From assembly GCF_000835495.1 (NCBI RefSeq), contig NW_015622543.1, forward strand, positions 1,534,239 through 1,598,238: DNA of 64,000 nt, in the 5' to 3' direction. The DNA is from Cladophialophora immunda (taxonomy: Eukaryota; Ascomycota; Eurotiomycetes; Chaetothyriales; Herpotrichiellaceae). The notes beneath the pieces were generated by a model. The model saw only the letters and a program-made list of their open reading frames with translations, did no database searches and had not been told where the DNA came from. Of the stretch, positions 53,992 through 64,000 are shown piece after piece. Position 1 is the first letter of the stretch, and each line of letters begins with the position of its first letter. The position numbers and the translations under genes were made by a program.

Positions 53992-54821
53992 GCATATAAA
54001 ATTTTTGTTTCTGAGAGAACACGAGCCTCTTCCTTCGAGGATGCCGATCGACCACGTCAAGTACGCCTGAGGTACGCCTACAGCGACATCTCATCCAATA
54101 TCATGACGAGATGTACGTCCGGCGAGGCGTGGGTCGAACCCTACTCTTTGCCACCAGGTTAACTTCATTGGAAGGGTAGAAACCAAGCTGGATGATGTCC
54201 GGCTATCTACAATCATACCGAGGATCTCGGTTTCAATATCACAGCGCCCTCGAGGGTTGAGCTCGACTCGGCGCATCTAGCTCAGGTGCTGTTGTAATTT
54301 TGGCGATAGTCCTGCCATCCATCAGCGCATCAACAGGTGATTCAGCACAGCGCCAAGCAAGATGAGCAGCGAAATGGTAAAAGCCCCGCAGCTAAGTGGA
54401 TGGCAAGCTCGTCAAGCTGCCCTCGCTGCTTGCTTGCCACGCTCGACTAAGGGGTCTTTGCCCATATTTGGGAATGGCTCCATTTCCCCAGGATGTGGAG
54501 GTGGAGCATAAAGCCAATCAGAGGCGTCTACCCCAGTCAGTGACCTGGCACCCCCGCCCTGTTGGCGGGGCCTAGAACGTGGCCAAGCTGCGACACTGCG
54601 AGCGCACTATGCTGGAAACGCCCAAGATTACGACCTTCCCCAATTGCATTTCTTGGACAAAGAAGCACCAAAGCTCGCTAGCAGGTGGGAGGATTCTGCT
54701 GATACATAAGTGTCGATTTCCGGAGACCGACTCAGCTTGACACCTCCCTCTTTAGTTCCCACGTTTCTCGGTCTTCTCTGGCTGGACTGTCGCAGCAAGC
54801 AATCCATCCCAAACATCAACC
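53992..54821. other. Intergenic region
   Basis: No gene was recognised. A tRNA-like GTGGGTCGAACCC occurs at about 54128-54140, but no complete cloverleaf fits. The 3' half is the promoter of the TRI12-type transporter. Confidence 0.45.
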
Positions 54822-56763
54822 ATGGCGGACGATAAGATTCCTCACCCCATCGAGAATGAGGGCAGAGCATCCTCTACTCCATCGGAGAAAGAGTCTGGCG
54901 CTCACATCGAGCAAGTCAGGACTTTCGAGAGGGTCGAGGGCCATCCTGGCTACTATGAGAAAGATGGCTTGCGAACCTACGGTGACGATCAAGATCACGA
55001 CCACGAGCCTCCAGTAAGTCTGCGATCCTCTTCTCCTTTCGTGAAACATGTTGATGTTAGCCTCCAGTGGACGACGAAGAGGGTTATGAGCCTTGTCGCC
55101 ATGGCTTTTCTCTGGACCGGCTCTCAGATCCCGGCCTATCTACTTGGCGGCATAGCTCCTCTGATTTACTCTGAAATCGGGGGATATGACAGATGGGTCT
55201 GGTTCGTTTTGGCGTACCTCCTCTCCCTGGCATCCATCTGCCCCTTTGTAGGCTCCCTGTCCGACTTGATCGGGCGAAGATATGTCGCGCTCTTGGGGTC
55301 GGGGCTTCTAATCGTTGCCATGATCGTTGCTGGCACCGCACACAATATGAACCAGTTTATTGGTAAGGAACTCTCTTCGTATTGGAATTCGCCTGCTGAC
55401 ATTACTAGGTGGCATGGGTATATCCGGCGTTGGAGCTGGAATTTGCGAACTCACCTGTCTGGCTGGTACATCCGAACTGGCACCCACACGCAAGCGTGGC
55501 CTTTACGTCGCGGTATTGGTCTTCACGATCATCCCGTTCTGCCCTTCCGCCCTGTATGCCTGGCTCATTGCTGGCTACTCGACGTGGAGATGGTGCGCCT
55601 TTATCTCGGGCGTGTGGGCCTTGATCGGGGCTGTCGGCGTCCTGATATTCTACTTCCCCCCACCACGGCCTAATTCTCGAGGCTTGACCAAGAAAGAAAT
55701 CATCAGCGAGATCGACTTCTTTGGCGGCTTCCTCAGCATTTCAGGGATGATCATCTTCCTCGCTGGTCTCCAGTGGGGAGGCTATCAGTATACATGGGAG
55801 TCCGCTCACGTCTTGGTTCCCCTCATTCTTGGATTCCTCCTCCTGTTCGTCGCGTTTCCAATCTGGGAGATCAAGTTCGCAAAGTATCCTATGTTTCCGT
55901 CTCGGATGAAGAGAGACGCGAAAGTCCTTTCTTTGACGCTGGTGATTACTGCCATATCAGGTGCAAACTTTTTCTCAATCTTGATGTTTTGGCCTACACA
56001 AGCTTTCAACGTGTATGGTCACGACCCAGTCGGTATGGCAGCCTCCTAAAAAGGCCTGACATGAAAGATTTTAAGCTAACCTCACTCAGGTGTCGGAATC
56101 AGAACCCTTCCTATCGGCTTCTCGATCCTTGGTGGTTGCTGCATCGTCTTGGTTTTCCTGTCGCTGTTCCGAGGCCATATCCGTGAGCTACTCATGGCGT
56201 CTTCCATCTTGATGACTGCGGGCTGTGGCGCGCTTGCAACCGCAAACCTCCACAATATACATGCGGTCTATGGTATCCTTGTTGTTGCGGGCCTTGGAAT
56301 CGGCGGGATAGTTGTCCCTGCCTCCATCATCACGACCATCATTTGCCCTGACGACATCATTGCCACGGTCACGGCGCTCACTCTGTCGATTCGTGTGATT
56401 GGCGGATGCATCGGCTACACGACCTATTACAATGTCTTTGTCAACAAATTCAAGGTCAAGATTGTCCAATACCTCGGAGCAGTCATGGTTGGTCAACTTG
56501 GAATCACCAACGAAACCTACATCGTCGACGCCATTACACTCACCGGACTCTCCCTCGTAGACCAGATCAAACAGATTCCCGGTATTGCTGGGAACGAGAC
56601 CGCATACGAGATGGTGCTTACCGCCGGGCAAGTTGCCTACTCGGAGAGCTACCGCTGGGTGTATCTGGTTTCGATCGCCTTTGGAGGAGTGGCCATCATC
56701 TGCTCCGCATTCCTGGGCAACATCGAAAAGTATATGGACGACCACGTCGCTGTTGTCATCTAG
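54822..56763 (+). CDS. TRI12/ARN-type MFS transporter
   Basis: Four exons (54822-55013, 55068-55362, 55409-56032, 56090-56763) join in frame to 594 residues. The protein has a hydrophilic N-terminus of about 65 residues and fourteen predicted helices. TRI12-family signatures are FLWTGSQIPAYLLGGIAPLIYSEIGG, GSLSDLIGRRYVALLGS, NQFIGGMGISGVGAGICELTCLAGTSELAPTRKRG and TLSIRVIGGCIGYTTYYNVF. The family contains the trichothecene pump and siderophore transporters, so it either exports a metabolite or imports an iron chelate; the sequence does not decide. Intron 1 (54 nt) is a multiple of three without a stop, and retention would add 18 residues before TM1. Confidence 0.9.
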
Positions 56764-58692
56764 CGGTGGCAGCAATTGCAGTCAGTGGGAGAAAGGGAGT
56801 ATTGTGGGCTCCTGCAGTAACGAAACGTCATCAGGAAGGGCAGTATTGGCGAGATCGTCGTGAATGTATCCCTGATGTCAAGATAGCTCGCCAATCTTTC
56901 CCAGTTCACTCCTTCGAGCGAAATCAATTATTTCCATGTAGCCACAATGCTGTGCTCACTCATTGTTGCCTCTCTGTTGAGTCCACTGTCAAAGCTGAGT
57001 GTCTCCTCTGCTTCGTTTCAGGATGAAAACAGTACTACGTGGCTGGAGCCTAATTCCTAAATACGAAGCTGTGCCTCCTGTGTAGGTATCGGGTATGTGT
57101 AACAAGTCTGAAGCGTGCAAATGATCACGAGGGTGGTAACATTCAAAGGATCAAGGTTGTGTTCGTAACACTGTGCTGTGCCTCCCCCACTGCTGCGTAG
57201 TCATGCCACCCGTCGTGTTGTCCACCTCGTGGCAACCGTGGCGAGGAATCACTCATCTTACACCCACCACCTATCCTACGCCGGGTTTCTACAACAAGTT
57301 TTCAAGCCTTTGTCTGACTAGGTTCTTGGATATTGGAGTTTAACATGACCAGACGATGCTTCCGTTGACCAAATTTCACTTTGCAAGCCTTGCAATGGCA
57401 GCTCATGCGATTCAATACCACCACTACATAACTTGCTTCATCATGAAGGAATTTACCCACGGTAATGTTGAAGAAAAGAGGCAAGAATGTCAGTATTTTG
57501 GCCCAAAGTTATGCTCTGATAGGGATTCGACGGGTCCAGTGGACAATTTTACCTCAGAGAAGTCGGGAAGACTTGCGGCACACAAAATCTCAACTACAAT
57601 GCGAACAACACTAATCCGATGGGAATCGAGCATCTCTTCAGCACGCTGGAGTCTAAAACTGGCTCAATTTTTACTAATGAATCATATCAAACGAACACTG
57701 GCGTAAGGAGCTCCGCCTGCCGGTACTCGACGGTGACAACATGCGCGGCTTGTCGGCGCTGATGATCCTTGAACAGCTTACGGTGCGGGCGCTGCAAGGC
57801 TACGAGGTGGCACTTGGGCTGAGGCACACATCGACACTGGATATGGTCAATAATACACATCAAGAGCGACCGCGGATGTTGCTCTGAATGCTTCAGCCAT
57901 TGATCAACACACGTGGTTCGCTTGCGAATGCGGGCGAAGCGCATAGAACTCCAGTGCTGCCTTAGATAGGGGGCTCTTGTGGTCGGACAGGGCCTTGCAA
58001 TTCTCCTGCTTCGAGACCGTGCGACCCGTATTGTCTGATGCTCTCTTATTAGCCTTGAACGCCAGCCAAGTTCAGTGGCTTGGTGCTCTGATTCTCCCTC
58101 GTTAGGCGACATTCCATGCTCATGCCACCGACCTAGCATCTTCAGGTCTTCAGGTTGTCCGCCGAGTCCAGGTATCTTTTTTTACTCATGCGAAATCCTT
58201 GATTTGGAGAAGCAAACGAACTTCAAGCCAAGAATTTTGTGACCTTCACGTATGTACTTAGCTTCTGTCCTGATTATTATAATCTCAGCATATGAACGGG
58301 AAGCTAACAGCACCGAAGCAAAGGCACGTCCCTTCTCTGCTGACCTGCCTTTCTACCCAGATTCTCTACTCTTTTCCCTCTTTTTTTGTGGCTTATTGGC
58401 TAACTGCATTCGGGCATGCCATACATCGTAGTTGAAACTGTGTATATCCTTGAGATGTATGATATAATAAACAACATCCAAGTCAAGGGATGATGGCCAC
58501 GTGCTTTGGATGGCACATCCTCTGCATTCCACGCCTGGAGTCTTCATCCCTTGAGGCACAGCGTTCCAATTTCCCACATTCCAGTCATGGGTGTCGACGC
58601 CCTTGTGCAAACAGCACCCGCAAAACTCGCCTTCTCCACCATGTTTCGGGCTGCGACCAGGCGGATGAGCAATAGACAACGAAACGCGAAAG
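56764..58692. other. Long intergenic region
   Basis: Nearly 2 kb without a supported gene. Frames such as 57687-58139 (-) are basic and domainless. No transposon termini, tRNA or relic was recognised. Confidence 0.45.
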
Positions 58693-61650
58693 ATGTGGCC
58701 CTTATGGCTAATCATTGTGATTGCGGTGGTGGGCGCGGCAGTCCTGACCTGTACAGGGATCTTGCTTGCTATCACCCTGGAGCGACGCCGACATCGCCAC
58801 ATCATGAGAGCGCATGGATTGACGCGGGGTCTCAGCAAATATCACCGCCCGAAGCTCAGTGCCTGCGAACACAACTACTCTCACGTTACACATCCGACCA
58901 CCCCCTTAAGACGAAGTCTGCAGCTTCCCTTCGGAGTCATATCTATCGGGGCTGAAAGTGCGAATGAAGATGAAGAGAAGCAACTCAACTCTGTGGCCGG
59001 GTTCGTCGACGACTATATCGAAGTGCTGCGGCCCAGAAGCAAAAGGAGCATACGACGACCTTTCACCGGGCACCCGCTCTATATTCCAAAGACGCGCCTA
59101 CAGGGAAAGCTTAGGAAGGCTGTACCGTTGGACCGGATTCAAAAGTCTCCTCTCTCAGCAATCACCGAGTTTAGCGATCCTTCGACAGGTGTATCGCCCG
59201 TCGCGCCTGAGTTTCCAGCGGAACCCATGGCAATGGCCACTCATGAAAAGGCGGTGCTGGAACCAGAAGATGATACTTCTACTCAATGGCCGTTGAGGAT
59301 TGCAAGTACCAGAGCCTCTGATACCATTCCCACCGAAATCATGTCGATAGCGGTACGGGAAAGTGTCCTCATGAGGAAAGGGGGCGCAAAACACGGTCAA
59401 GCAGCAGCTCCGCAGTTGGCAGTAGTTCCTCGCTCGGTCAGCGCAGCGAGCATGGCTTCGATGGCACCGGATGAGCCCCTGCCACCGTTACCGACAATAC
59501 AGGTTCCAAGACATCTCAAGCCAAGATCCTCGAATGCCAGTTTGGAAACAGTTGGCAGCTCGGTCTTGGGGGCATTCATGAGTTCGCCTGCGAACAATGG
59601 TACAGAACCTAGCACTTCGATGCTCGAATTGAACCGACAGGCCCATAACCTCAGCCTGGGACACGAGCGGGAATTCTCGACACCCAGACTGCAAGCGCCC
59701 CCGGTCAAGCAAACAATACATGGTCTCTGTGCGGGCCAGCCGAGCATTCGATCCCTTCACCCAACTGTTGACACGGACGACCTAAGCCCAGGTAATACCA
59801 CTCATATCTCGAATGCCCCTCCGTTTCCAACAATCATTGTACAAGAGGAATCCTTCAAGGTCATCGATGCGAGTGGCTGGGATTTGCCGCCTCTCAAAGT
59901 GGGTAAAACAAGAGTTCCACCGGATCGGCCTAATCGACATTCGATGATCGAACAGTCGCGAACTGCCCAATACCGCGCCGTCAGCGACTCCGCTACAAGC
60001 TTGCATGCTAACGACGATGTATTTTCAGTCCTGGAGGCTCCTAGACGACCCAATTCAGTGGCCACTGGGCATCCCCTCAAATGGGATCGACAAGGTAGTT
60101 TTGCAACCAAGCGGCACTCTTTATCTTCTTTGGACGGACCAAAGCGAGGACACAGACGGCAGAATTGTGTTCGAATAACTAATCTGCCGTGTCTAGATCC
60201 GAGAGCAAACGGCGCGATGCGGCTCCCCGACCTCAAAGAGGAGCACCGTCAGTTGGCCCTGGCCAGCACGATCCGCGCAGATGAGCCTTCCCATGGGATT
60301 GAAATCCAGCAGCCCCGGCCAATGTTCAAGACAGGGCAATCGGAGATGTACTCCAGACCGTCAACAACTCCAATGCCGTCTCCGTTCAGAAATCCACCGA
60401 TCTTGACGCCTACGCCTCGTCCTACGCGGAAGCAATACATACAATGCTCCGACAGTGGACTGTCAGGAACACCCAGAACAGATTCAGAGGTCTTCAATTC
60501 CAGCTTCGTGGCCACTCAAATGTCGGACCGTTGTCACACGTCGCCTAGCCAGTGGCCACTCTCGCCATGCTCAAGACCAAATGCTCCCTTGAGGGATGCT
60601 CCGCCATCGTCGCAGCCGTCTAGACACATTCCCTTTGAATCACCCACTTTGCCTTCTCCTGCGCTGGACTCGGCGTCCCTTTATCCTCGCAAGTCGCTCG
60701 TCAAAGGCCCACGCGACCCTCGGAATCCGGGTCGAAGCAGCCATGCAGCTTCGGTTAGTCCTCTGCAAAACAAAACTGGACCCCACTGCCGGATCACCAA
60801 GGCTCGCGACTCTACCGGATCGGGAGATTTCACCCTTCGGAAATCAGTCATGATGCTGCGAAGCATGGACTCCGAGGGCCGCCTCCTTGACCAGAGGAGC
60901 ACCAGGGGCTCCAATACTGGCGCAGCAGGATATGAAAGCCCCGACATCGTCGCGATTCCGTCTCCGCTCATGAATAAACGTGTCATGGGTCTGCGAAGCA
61001 CCAGCTGTACTCCATCCACGACGAGCACGCCCTGCGCCGCGTCGTTGGATAGACAGCAAGCCAGTCGCGGCTCGAGTCCGCTGGCGCAGTCTGGACCGAA
61101 ATTGAACAAACCGCCCCAAACAAGGCCGGCAGCACGGACATCATTGCATGCCGATCTCGACCTGCCACCGCCAGCCATGTGCGTATCGCCGTCCGTCATG
61201 TCCGTCGGCGGCGGCTCCATCTGGGAAGACGTCAGTGTATGCGGTGACAGCCCCGAGCCCGAAGTCCACGTGGCTCCCCTGGCGTTGCGCACCAGGACGG
61301 ACCACAACCAGCAAGGGTACCCATCGAGCTCGACACCACAAGCCCGGCGCGGCGAGGATTTCTTCGACGCCCGGGCCCACGGGCAGTACCTTGTCCCGCA
61401 CGCACCTTTCGTGGGAATCGACAGTGAAAACTCGCACCTGGTGCAACAACTCGAACGGGCCGTGAGCGGCGGACAGTGGAGCCACAAGGAAAGCGTCGTC
61501 CTCAGTGACGACCCGTATCTGAACATGGCACCAGTTCGGTACGGTGAGCGGGATCAGCATGACAGCGATGTATTCCAACTTGCCGTCCACCGCAGAAAGG
61601 AAATCGGGCTAGGTTTGCGACTACCGAGCTCCACGATGGGAAGCACATAG
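58693..61650 (+). CDS. Single-pass membrane protein with long disordered tail, function unknown
   Basis: A single open frame of 985 residues. The first 30 residues hold one strong transmembrane helix (WLIIVIAVVGAAVLTCTGILLAI) followed by a basic ERRRHRH stop-transfer stretch, predicting a type III or signal-anchor protein with a cytosolic tail of about 950 residues. The tail is Ser/Pro/Thr-rich and low in order. A few blocks look conserved-like: GFVDDYIEVLRPRSKRS, SPLSAITEFSD, GDFTLRKSVMMLRSMDSEGR and SVGGGSIWEDVSVCG. I recognise no family. Codon use and frame length leave little doubt that it is coding. It may be a membrane-anchored scaffold, but this is speculation. Confidence 0.8.
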   Translation: MWPLWLIIVIAVVGAAVLTCTGILLAITLERRRHRHIMRAHGLTRGLSKYHRPKLSACEHNYSHVTHPTTPLRRSLQLPFGVISIGAESANEDEEKQLNSVAGFVDDYIEVLRPRSKRSIRRPFTGHPLYIPKTRLQGKLRKAVPLDRIQKSPLSAITEFSDPSTGVSPVAPEFPAEPMAMATHEKAVLEPEDDTSTQWPLRIASTRASDTIPTEIMSIAVRESVLMRKGGAKHGQAAAPQLAVVPRSVSAASMASMAPDEPLPPLPTIQVPRHLKPRSSNASLETVGSSVLGAFMSSPANNGTEPSTSMLELNRQAHNLSLGHEREFSTPRLQAPPVKQTIHGLCAGQPSIRSLHPTVDTDDLSPGNTTHISNAPPFPTIIVQEESFKVIDASGWDLPPLKVGKTRVPPDRPNRHSMIEQSRTAQYRAVSDSATSLHANDDVFSVLEAPRRPNSVATGHPLKWDRQGSFATKRHSLSSLDGPKRGHRRQNCVRITNLPCLDPRANGAMRLPDLKEEHRQLALASTIRADEPSHGIEIQQPRPMFKTGQSEMYSRPSTTPMPSPFRNPPILTPTPRPTRKQYIQCSDSGLSGTPRTDSEVFNSSFVATQMSDRCHTSPSQWPLSPCSRPNAPLRDAPPSSQPSRHIPFESPTLPSPALDSASLYPRKSLVKGPRDPRNPGRSSHAASVSPLQNKTGPHCRITKARDSTGSGDFTLRKSVMMLRSMDSEGRLLDQRSTRGSNTGAAGYESPDIVAIPSPLMNKRVMGLRSTSCTPSTTSTPCAASLDRQQASRGSSPLAQSGPKLNKPPQTRPAARTSLHADLDLPPPAMCVSPSVMSVGGGSIWEDVSVCGDSPEPEVHVAPLALRTRTDHNQQGYPSSSTPQARRGEDFFDARAHGQYLVPHAPFVGIDSENSHLVQQLERAVSGGQWSHKESVVLSDDPYLNMAPVRYGERDQHDSDVFQLAVHRRKEIGLGLRLPSSTMGST

Positions 61651-62635
61651 CCGGACAGGAACCATGGGCGGACGGCCTCCCCTCTTCGTCTCCGAAGGAT
61701 TGCTTGCAAAGCGTCGACCCTTCACCGCCTGAGGATGTTCATTGCGGTGTTGCAATGCTTATGATTCCGGTTGCGGGTTTACGACGGGCATGGATTTCGC
61801 AATTGCTTCGCTCCAAATATTCTCCCTTATGGTGCTGTTTCATGTTTTCTTCCTTCTTACGATATCGAACAGAACAGTTCCCTCTTATTTTGGCCTCTTC
61901 TTCATCCACCTTGTTCTTATTTTTCCATTTGATGATACCCCAGAATGGCAGGCAGGAAGGATCGTGGAGCGAGCTGGTGCTGTGATCTGATTTACTTTTC
62001 CCCTTTGATTCATCTGATTGTTTTTGTTCCTCCCATCTAACCTTCACTTGGGACGCAGGGATCGGGTCGAAAGTGTGATTGAGGCTCGAGATTCGGGGGC
62101 TTGGAGGTGTCGGGTACGTCACAGGCCGGGTGGTCGCTCGGCCGAAATACTGCTACGAGATACTGCCAGTCCGTCCTGCGGCCGTGCCTGTGTAGCTACT
62201 CTGGTACTGTGCTGTAGACATAATGTTAATGATACTTATTACTTTCCACCCTTTTCGTCCCGTGGTCTCCGATCTATGCTGTACTTCTCCAATTATCGGA
62301 CGGATGCGCAGGGTGAATGAAGGGCGATACCATTGAAGTATAGAAGTCGTTAAGACTCTTCTCGAGCTCTAATGACCGTCAAGTTTGGGTTGATCCTCTG
62401 CTAAGGTTGCATGTCCATTTCCAGACCCATTTCCAGACCCATCCCATCCTTTTCATTGCCGTCTGTTGTTCGTTTGTCCTCCCGAAGAAGCCTCTCCTAC
62501 GACCTCGTTGTGAAAGGCTCAGTTACGATTCGTGACGATCGATCACAATCCTTGCGCTTTAACGTCACGACTGCGTGCCTGTAAGTCAACGACTACCCCC
62601 ACATATTTCATGTCCGCCTATTCCACTCATCGGCA
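61651..62635. other. Convergent 3' spacer
   Basis: This lies between the 3' ends of the membrane protein and the dehydrogenase genes. It contains two perfect 12-bp CATTTCCAGACC units (62416-62439). No gene was seen. Confidence 0.5.
62416..62439. repeat. 12-bp tandem duplication
   Basis: Two perfect adjacent copies of CATTTCCAGACC in the convergent spacer. Confidence 0.8.
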
Positions 62636-63772
62636 CTAAGTCTGGCTTCCCCTGACCAAGATCTTGACATGATCCTCCTTCTTCTCCAACAGTGCCTTGA
62701 ACGCCTTCTCGACCGCATCCTCAAGCGGCACGGTCCCCGAGATCATCTTGGTCGCCTTCTCCGCAAAGTCCGCGTTCTTTTCCAGCGCCGAGATCACGGA
62801 GCGAAAATCGTCCGCCGTGTAGCCGATGCCTCCCATGTACTTTTTCTCTAGAATCACGAGGTCGTTCGGGTTGATCTGGATCGGTTTGCTGTGGATCGCC
62901 ACGTTGAACATCGTCCCGCCGGGCCGGGTCGCCGCGATGGCCGTGTCGAGGGTCGATTGGAGCCCCGAGGCATCGAAGGCGACGTGCACGCCCAGGTTTC
63001 CCGGCGTCAGTTGACGGCAGGTTGCGACCACGGGGTTAGAGTTGCCCGCTGTGTCATCTGAACCTGATGATGTGGGATCGATAACGGCATCTGCGCCGAA
63101 TTCTTGAGCACGGTCCCGCCGCTTCCCGAGCACTTCGCTGACCACGACGCGTCTGGCGCCGACGACCTTGAGGACCAGGAGTAGGCCAAGTCCGATGGGA
63201 CCTGCACCCTGCACCAAAGCGTCCTGTCCTGCTTGAAACCCCGAAACGCGAACCATGTGCCATGCCACAGAGAGGGGTTCGACCAATGCGCCGACATCCA
63301 GGGGCACGTTATCAGGGAGTGTGAATGCATTCGCGGCCTTGACGACTGCTTCTTCGGAGAAACCTCCGCTCAAAGCGTCGAGACCGTAATAGGCAGTCTT
63401 GGTGCACAGATTGATCCTGCCGATCTCACACATCGCACACTTGGACAGCCCGAACTGTGCATCTCCCAGGTTAGGCATGACAGCCACGCGATCTCCCACT
63501 TTGACATTAGATACGCTGGGGCCGAGTTCAACCACAGTGCCCGAGAATTCATGTCCCAGAATGACAGGCAGTCGAGCACCGGTCTGTTCGTGTGATGAGC
63601 CAGGCTGCGGACACATGATAGGTCCAGAGGTAAATTCTTTCAAATCAGTTCCACATAGCCCACAGAAGCCTGGGCGGATGCGAATCTCGTCTGGGCCACA
63701 TGGTAGAGAGGGAACCTGTTCGAGGCGAATGTCTGAGCGGCCATGGAAGCGTAGGGCGCTGAAAGACGACAT
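62636..63772 (-). CDS. Medium-chain zinc alcohol/polyol dehydrogenase (butanediol-dehydrogenase-like)
   Basis: An intronless protein of 378 residues of the MDR superfamily. Catalytic zinc ligands are C40 (CGLCGTD), H74-E75 (LGHEFSG) and E165 in VEPLSVAWH, the hallmark of (R,R)-butanediol and sorbitol/xylitol-type dehydrogenases. The NAD(P)-binding Rossmann motif is GAGPIGLGLL (189-198). The structural-zinc loop retains only three cysteines (C112, C115, C123); the usual first position is Leu109. It oxidises a secondary alcohol or polyol to a ketone in the cytosol, and the exact substrate is unknown. The start ATG at 63772 gives the standard N-terminus. It is not obviously linked to the accessory block. 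Confidence 0.9.
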   Translation of the reverse strand: MSSFSALRFHGRSDIRLEQVPSLPCGPDEIRIRPGFCGLCGTDLKEFTSGPIMCPQPGSSHEQTGARLPVILGHEFSGTVVELGPSVSNVKVGDRVAVMPNLGDAQFGLSKCAMCEIGRINLCTKTAYYGLDALSGGFSEEAVVKAANAFTLPDNVPLDVGALVEPLSVAWHMVRVSGFQAGQDALVQGAGPIGLGLLLVLKVVGARRVVVSEVLGKRRDRAQEFGADAVIDPTSSGSDDTAGNSNPVVATCRQLTPGNLGVHVAFDASGLQSTLDTAIAATRPGGTMFNVAIHSKPIQINPNDLVILEKKYMGGIGYTADDFRSVISALEKNADFAEKATKMISGTVPLEDAVEKAFKALLEKKEDHVKILVRGSQT

Positions 63773-64000
63773 TTCCTGGTGAGTAGGGTTTGCTCGGTTT
63801 AGAAGCAGGCCAAGGCACTTCTAGAGAGGACTGCTATGCTGCAGAATACTTCCAAAACTTCTGTGCTTTACCTGCTTGCCTTTGTTTTTATCGCGACATG
63901 CAGTGATACCCCCACTCTCAATGAGTTGTCCTTGCGTCACCGTGCGGGGGTCCGACATGATAGGGCAATCGCCAGTTCTCTCAGAAATCGATTGTAGGGC

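Noticed and set aside
54080..54190. tRNA T-arm-like GTGGGTCGAACCCTAC
   Set aside because: The loop is one base short and no matching acceptor or anticodon stem is found.
57687..58139. 150-codon minus-strand frame
   Set aside because: It is Arg/His-rich without any domain and is probably chance.
60681..61526. 281-codon minus-strand frame
   Set aside because: It is antisense to the 985-residue membrane protein, with no domain and shadow composition.
1..64000. Transposons, CRISPR arrays and telomeric repeats
   Set aside because: No transposase, reverse transcriptase, long terminal repeat, spaced direct-repeat array or TTAGGG tract was found by reading.

Overview
The window is nuclear DNA of a filamentous ascomycete (Pezizomycotina). 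Genes are split by short introns (about 50-170 nt) with GTNNGT donors and (C/T)AG acceptors. The gene set fits this: a PTH11/SAT4-type fungal rhodopsin-like receptor, a fungal Trk potassium transporter, a DFG5/DCW1-type GH76 cell-wall enzyme, a germinal-centre kinase, Zn2Cys6 regulators, several MFS carriers and an amadoriase. A black-yeast or other eurotiomycete-like species is plausible, but the window alone does not settle it. No rRNA, tRNA, CRISPR array or intact transposon was found.

Left part (1-29 kb) is mostly housekeeping with long spacers: the 3' end of an acidic-tailed protein (2-193), a LovD/EstB-like serine hydrolase (2433-3707, -), EMC7 (5046-5804, -), a six-exon rhodopsin-like receptor (6450-7984, -), a DUF1749 esterase ending in the peroxisomal signal SKL (10684-12018, +), a DHA1 MFS transporter (12688-14370, -), an NTF2-like protein (15973-16539, +), Trk (17496-20105, +), a GPI-anchored GH76 protein (21201-22648, +), a DUF4048-like protein (23211-24782, +) and a Ste20/GCK kinase (26076-28400, +).

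Middle part (29.7-46.7 kb) is accessory and catabolic: an HSL-type esterase, a sugar-porter MFS, a TauD/TfdA dioxygenase divergent from a cyclase/formamidase-fold hydrolase (shared 409 bp promoter), a Zn2Cys6 regulator, an HpcH/HpaI aldolase and a second regulator without a visible zinc cluster. Three decayed genes lie among them: the C-terminus of another cyclase (29725-29888), an alpha/beta-hydrolase relic (39032-39545) and a cytochrome b2-type dehydrogenase relic with a frameshift and a large deletion (44151-44573). Together they suggest a pathway for uptake, ester/lactone opening, oxidation and retro-aldol cleavage of an unknown carboxylic or sugar-acid substrate, in a locus that is losing genes.

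Right part (48-64 kb): an MFS transporter, a Zn2Cys6/Fungal_trans_2 regulator divergent from an amadoriase, a TRI12-type MFS transporter, a 985-residue single-pass membrane protein with a long disordered tail, and a medium-chain zinc alcohol/polyol dehydrogenase.

Exon boundaries were read by eye from splice motifs, frame continuity and family resemblance. Coding lengths close in frame for every multi-exon gene except the regulator at 40122-42777.
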